DNA from: Lucifuga dentata
Taxonomy: Eukaryota > Chordata > Actinopteri > Ophidiiformes > Bythitidae
Assembly: GCA_014773175.1 (NCBI GenBank)
Contig: VXCM01000929.1
Coordinates: forward strand, 153,022-217,021
DNA length: 64,000 nucleotides
Reading direction: 5' to 3'
Under the pieces are notes generated by a model that had not been told where the DNA came from, made no database searches, and was given only the letters and a program-made list of their open reading frames with translations. Both the position numbers and the translations under genes were made by a program. This document shows, in pieces, positions 41,175-64,000 of the stretch (positions are counted from its first letter, which is position 1; each line of letters starts with the position of its first letter).

Positions 41175-41804
41175 GTGTTTCTATGAAGACAATTTGAAAT
41201 AGAGTTCATCACAATTCACCCATTGAGCTGAATTCACACTCAGTGATGCTTAAATCATGGAAACCCACACATGGAAAGCATTAAATACAGATAATAAAGT
41301 TCTGGATATACTTTAGGAGGTTAAAGAAACACTTAACACATCAACTTTGAGGGAATAATTTGGATGTGAGTGCCTGATCCTCTGAGGTTGTGTAGGCCTG
41401 TTTATTTAGGCATTCGTATGGAATTTTACTATATTTAGTCTAATTAGGGCCATCCCACATGTAGAGAGGAAAGGGTGAAAACCACGCATCATGACTCAAA
41501 CTTTACCACATCCAACACACACGGACACTGAAGAGGCAGAGGCATTGTGGTTTGGCACACATCCAGTGCTGAAAAATTAAATATCCTTATATTAAAAATG
41601 AACTGGAAACAGGAAAACCTAAATTAAAAGTGTGTGGATCATTATACTAGTGAATAATAGTTTTTGGAGGCAGATGTTTAGTTTCATAAATAACTTAAAA
41701 GCCAAAAATACAAAATGTGAAGTTAAGAAAAAGGCTGGAAAAATATAATTTGATGCATGTTGCAAACACACACAACAAATGAGAGAACAGGAAACGTGGG
41801 TGGG

Positions 41805-42159
41805 ACCTGACTCGAGTGCATTTTTATTGAACGTTTATAACTGTTAAAAACATGTATAAAATTGGTCCTGTTTCAGAAACAAGGCACGCATAGTCATGTC
41901 AATATTCAGTGTTCATATCATTATTAGCATTATCATTTATCGACATCATCATCATCATCATCATCCTCATCAGCACATTCCATCTCAGTATTTATTTAAT
42001 AGTAGTATCAAGCATTCCCTAATATAAAAACATGTTCCAATTTTTTTTTTTTTTTTTTTTCACAGAGGTTAAAATTTAATCCGAGCAGCAAGACAATATT
42101 CATGCAAAGATGGGAGTGGAGAAAATGCGAGTTGACTGGACTGACAGGCTGAAGGATCT
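41805..42159 (-). other. atp1a1: atp1a1 3' UTR with two poly(A) signals
   Basis: Downstream of the stop on the - strand are AATAAA at 41991-41996 and at 41823-41828; the distal one predicts an end near 41805, a 3' UTR of about 350 nt. In mRNA sense it carries an internal A-run of about 20 (42039-42060) and a (GAT)n run near 41943-41965. The cleavage site is inferred. Confidence 0.65.
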
Positions 42160-61771
<19,612 letters not shown>

Positions 61772-61985
61772 GGCTGCTACAATATGGACTTAAATCTTCC
61801 CAGTTCAGTCAAATCAAACAAAAACAAAAATCCACCTGAAAATTATTTACAAATAAAAAAAAAAGAAATCATACAAAATAAAAAACGAACTCCTGGATGT
61901 TCCCGTTTTTTCTTTTTTTTTTTTTTATATTTTTTATTTTTTCATCAGCACGTGTCTCTCCTCCCGAACACGCAACCGAGCTCGC
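61772..61985 (-). other. atp1a1: atp1a1 5' UTR (predicted)
   Basis: From the ATG back to about 30 nt below the TATA box. In mRNA sense there is an E-box CACGTG at 61949-61954, a long A-rich stretch (about 61905-61942), and an upstream ATG at 61943-61945 that stops after three codons. The TSS is inferred; an extra 5' UTR intron cannot be excluded. Confidence 0.55.
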
Positions 61986-62100
61986 GAGCCCCCGCGATGG
62001 ATCCTCCAATACTTATAGACGGCGTTCCTTCTTTATGACGTCGACTTTGGTTGCCATGGTAACCACACGGATGGAGGCGGGACATCTACGGTTATTGGGT
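61980..62100 (-). promoter_or_regulatory. atp1a1: atp1a1 core and proximal promoter
   Basis: Read on the - strand toward the gene: CCAAT (62094-62098), a GC-box-like GAGGCGGGA on the + strand (62074-62082), an RFX-type X-box (GTTGCCATGGTAAC on +, 62050-62063), a CRE-like CGACGTCA (62036-62043), then TATA box TATAAGTA (62010-62017). A palindrome GCTCGCGAGC at 61980-61989 sits at the expected start site. The region is CpG-rich compared with its flanks. Sp1 and CREB/ATF control of mammalian ATP1A1 is established; factor binding here is inferred. Confidence 0.75.
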
Positions 62101-62389
62101 ATTTCTTTTTCTTTTTTTCACACACATGCACACACATACACACACACAAAGCACACAGTATACAGTATGGATGGATGATATAATAATAGAAATTAAAATC
62201 TAAAATAAAAACAATATTATAAGTAAATATCAGAATATAATAGCAAGATACTCAATTTAATCCTAATCCTAATCCTTAAAGTCCTCATGTGAAAATAAAT
62301 GGTTTTGTGTATGGGAATAGTTTAATTGGAGGTGAGTCCTGACAAAGTGACTGTGAACAAATTGTGGTCCTCATTACATAATTAATGGC

Positions 62390-62393
<4 letters not shown>

Positions 62394-62428
<35 letters not shown>
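62394..62428 (+). repeat. (CA)n microsatellite upstream of atp1a1
   Basis: 35-bp CA run; two more CA runs at 62528-62554 and 62584-62616 are copies of each other around the N at 62583. Confidence 0.95.
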
Positions 62429-62429
<1 letters not shown>

Positions 62430-62524
62430 GTATTCCAGTTGTATTACATTAGTTCCGATTGTTAATTCCCTGTGTTGATTCTCTGTATTCTATATGATTC
62501 TATTGCTCTGCCATGAAAAAAGAC

Positions 62525-62558
<34 letters not shown>

Positions 62559-62583
62559 CCCAGATTCATCTCCCTCAGCCAGN

Positions 62584-62620
<37 letters not shown>

Positions 62621-62959
62621 CCCAGATTCATCTCCCTCAGCCAGCAAACAGCCAGATTCACAGACACCTCTCTCCTGCTGCTTTGACAAGGTTGCTGTGC
62701 ACTGACAGCAGGAAGCCAACTTCCAAAACTTCTGTCTGCAAAAGCAGCAGCTACACTGCAGTATAAATGCTCAAACTTTCCATGAGACAAGATGTGACAC
62801 AGACCAGGCCCCATTTTCCTTGGGGCCCCCTGAAAGTATGCCCCCATTCCCCCCAGGACCAGCCCCCTAATTCATTCTTGCCTGTAACACGTCTCCACTG
62901 TTACTGGAAACAGGCGAATAATCCCTGCAAGCTCCAGCATGCTGTTCTGTAGCTGCCCT

Positions 62960-62972
62960 TGACCTCTGACCT
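62960..62972 (-). promoter_or_regulatory. Perfect DR1 nuclear-receptor motif upstream of atp1a1
   Basis: TGACCT C TGACCT on the + strand, i.e. AGGTCA-n-AGGTCA on the - strand, about 1 kb upstream of the predicted atp1a1 start. DR1 is the consensus for HNF4, RXR/PPAR and COUP-TF. Function is inferred. Confidence 0.4.
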
Positions 62973-64000
62973 CCTGTCGTGATGGACATTGGAGGAGGCA
63001 TTTCTCTCCAGAGATGCATTAATTAGGAGTTGGTAGCCATGCTGGCAATCCACAAGAACATGAAAGCATGTCCATGTGCATCTGTACCAGGAGCTCGCAA
63101 AGCTTTTCATCCTAGAACTCAAATGGGAGATTTAGTCTTTATCCTTGGATATAAAGCGGAAACAAAACATTTAGCCAATTATTTGGCTGGAAGAACAGAA
63201 ATTTCAGCCCCCACAAAAAAAATCAGAATTTATGGATGTTTAGAATTAAAGTAACCAGTAAGTAAATGAGCAGTAATAAGAATATGAGATGAGCCAAATT
63301 AGTGATTGCATCTCTTCCTTTTGTCATCAACGTAGTTTATCATAGCATTTGCTAAACTAAAATTCCCTGCATTATGTGCATCTCTACAGCTTTAAGCAGC
63401 TTTATCAACAGGCTGCAAGAGATTACAGTGTGAAAGCGACCTCCTCAGTCATGAAGTAGACCCAGACGGAGTGAACCGGGATTGGAGTGCTATTGTATCC
63501 CGAAAGGTAGACCGTGTCACTCTCTGTCTGGCTCTCTGTGTATGCTAATCGAGCTTATCAGAGGGCAGGAGAGCACTCTGCACCAGCTGACAAGATAAAA
63601 CTCACATAGACCAAGCAGATTTCACACACACATACACTTACACAATGCACATATCATCAACACACACACACACATATGATCTGCCTCTCATTGGTGCAGT
63701 TCAAAGCACCACTTGATTATCTATCCATCACTGCCTCTTCATCTATTTCTGTGCTATGTATGCTTTGTACACAGACCCGCTTCACAGATGGACACACAGC
63801 AAGCCCTGGCATTGAGGAGAGTGTGTGTGCATGTGCTCATACATGTGGTTGTGGGTATATGGATGCAGATTTTTTATTGTTGTTTGTTGATTTTTTTTTT
63901 TTTTTTTTTTGGTTTTGGGTTTGGTAAGCGCGTTTACACCCGTGCACGTGTGCTCGGTGTAGCTTTCACATTGCAAGTGTGCTCTATAAATAGCCAAGAT

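Larger units (their letters stand above)
6831..41804. other. Intergenic region between convergent prox and atp1a1
   Basis: About 35 kb with no exon I can support. Contents are the microsatellites, MITE copies A-E, minisatellite, dispersed pair and gap listed separately. Further sub-regions: 8.7-11.0 kb CT and CA tracts; 12.3-12.5 kb ATCC/CTCC-rich DNA; 13.0-15.4 kb many CA tracts; 15.8-17.4 kb penta/tetranucleotide repeats; 22.6-26.4 kb mostly unique; 33.1-34.4 kb and 36.5-40.4 kb AT-rich unique DNA with a (TTC)n at 39938-39970. Convergence is inferred from the strand of each gene. Confidence 0.7.
62101..64000. other. Upstream flank of atp1a1, no gene recognised
   Basis: Contains three (CA)n tracts, one single-N overlap (62583), a DR1 (62960-62972), and a T-run near 63891-63910. 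No open frame shows splice borders or a recognisable domain. Confidence 0.7.

Noticed and set aside
62494..62766. Possible divergent gene upstream of atp1a1
   Set aside because: The open frame is mostly CA repeat and includes an N-flanked duplicate; no exon signals.

Overview
The window is vertebrate nuclear DNA, almost certainly from a ray-finned (teleost) fish. The evidence is spliced genes with GT-AG introns, very dense (CA)n and (GA)n microsatellites, palindromic MITE-like repeats, and an alpha-1-type Na+/K+-ATPase whose sequence style is teleostean (N-terminal [20 protein letters not shown]-terminal ETYY). Nothing prokaryotic, viral or CRISPR-like was seen.

Only two protein-coding loci can be supported. 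(1) On the + strand at 6175-6360 lies the final coding exon of a PROX1-like prospero homeobox gene. It encodes the last 61 residues of the prospero domain and then a stop; the rest of the gene lies off the left edge, so 1-6174 reads as its last intron. (2) On the - strand, 42160-61771 holds a complete atp1a1 (Na+/K+-ATPase alpha-1). I could place 23 coding exons, all with GT-AG borders. After removing four assembly duplications they total 3078 nt, a 1025-residue protein in an unbroken frame with every P-type ATPase signature present. Its promoter (about 61980-62100) has TATA, CRE, an RFX-type X-box, a GC-box-like site and an inverted CCAAT, in a CpG-rich patch. Two poly(A) signals lie 3' of the stop.

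The two genes converge on about 35 kb of intergenic DNA (about 6.83-41.80 kb). I find no convincing exon there. It holds many CA/GT and GA/CT tracts (very dense to about 33 kb, sparse after), copies of one palindromic TTAA-flanked element family, an 11-bp-period minisatellite, a 27-bp tandem repeat, a small dispersed repeat pair, and one large assembly gap. The upstream flank of atp1a1 (62.1-64 kb) shows no gene but carries a perfect DR1 nuclear-receptor motif; a second perfect DR1 is in atp1a1 intron 1.

The assembly needs care. Many isolated N bases are each followed by a second copy of the preceding ~60-67 bases. These look like unmerged contig overlaps, not biology. Four of them fall inside atp1a1 exons (4, 16 twice, 17) and would break an automatic gene model. 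I found no evidence of an undescribed gene system. The more interesting items are the TTAA palindromic element family (one copy abuts an atp1a1 splice donor), the atp1a1 promoter architecture and DR1 pair, and exon-structure differences from the mammalian gene.
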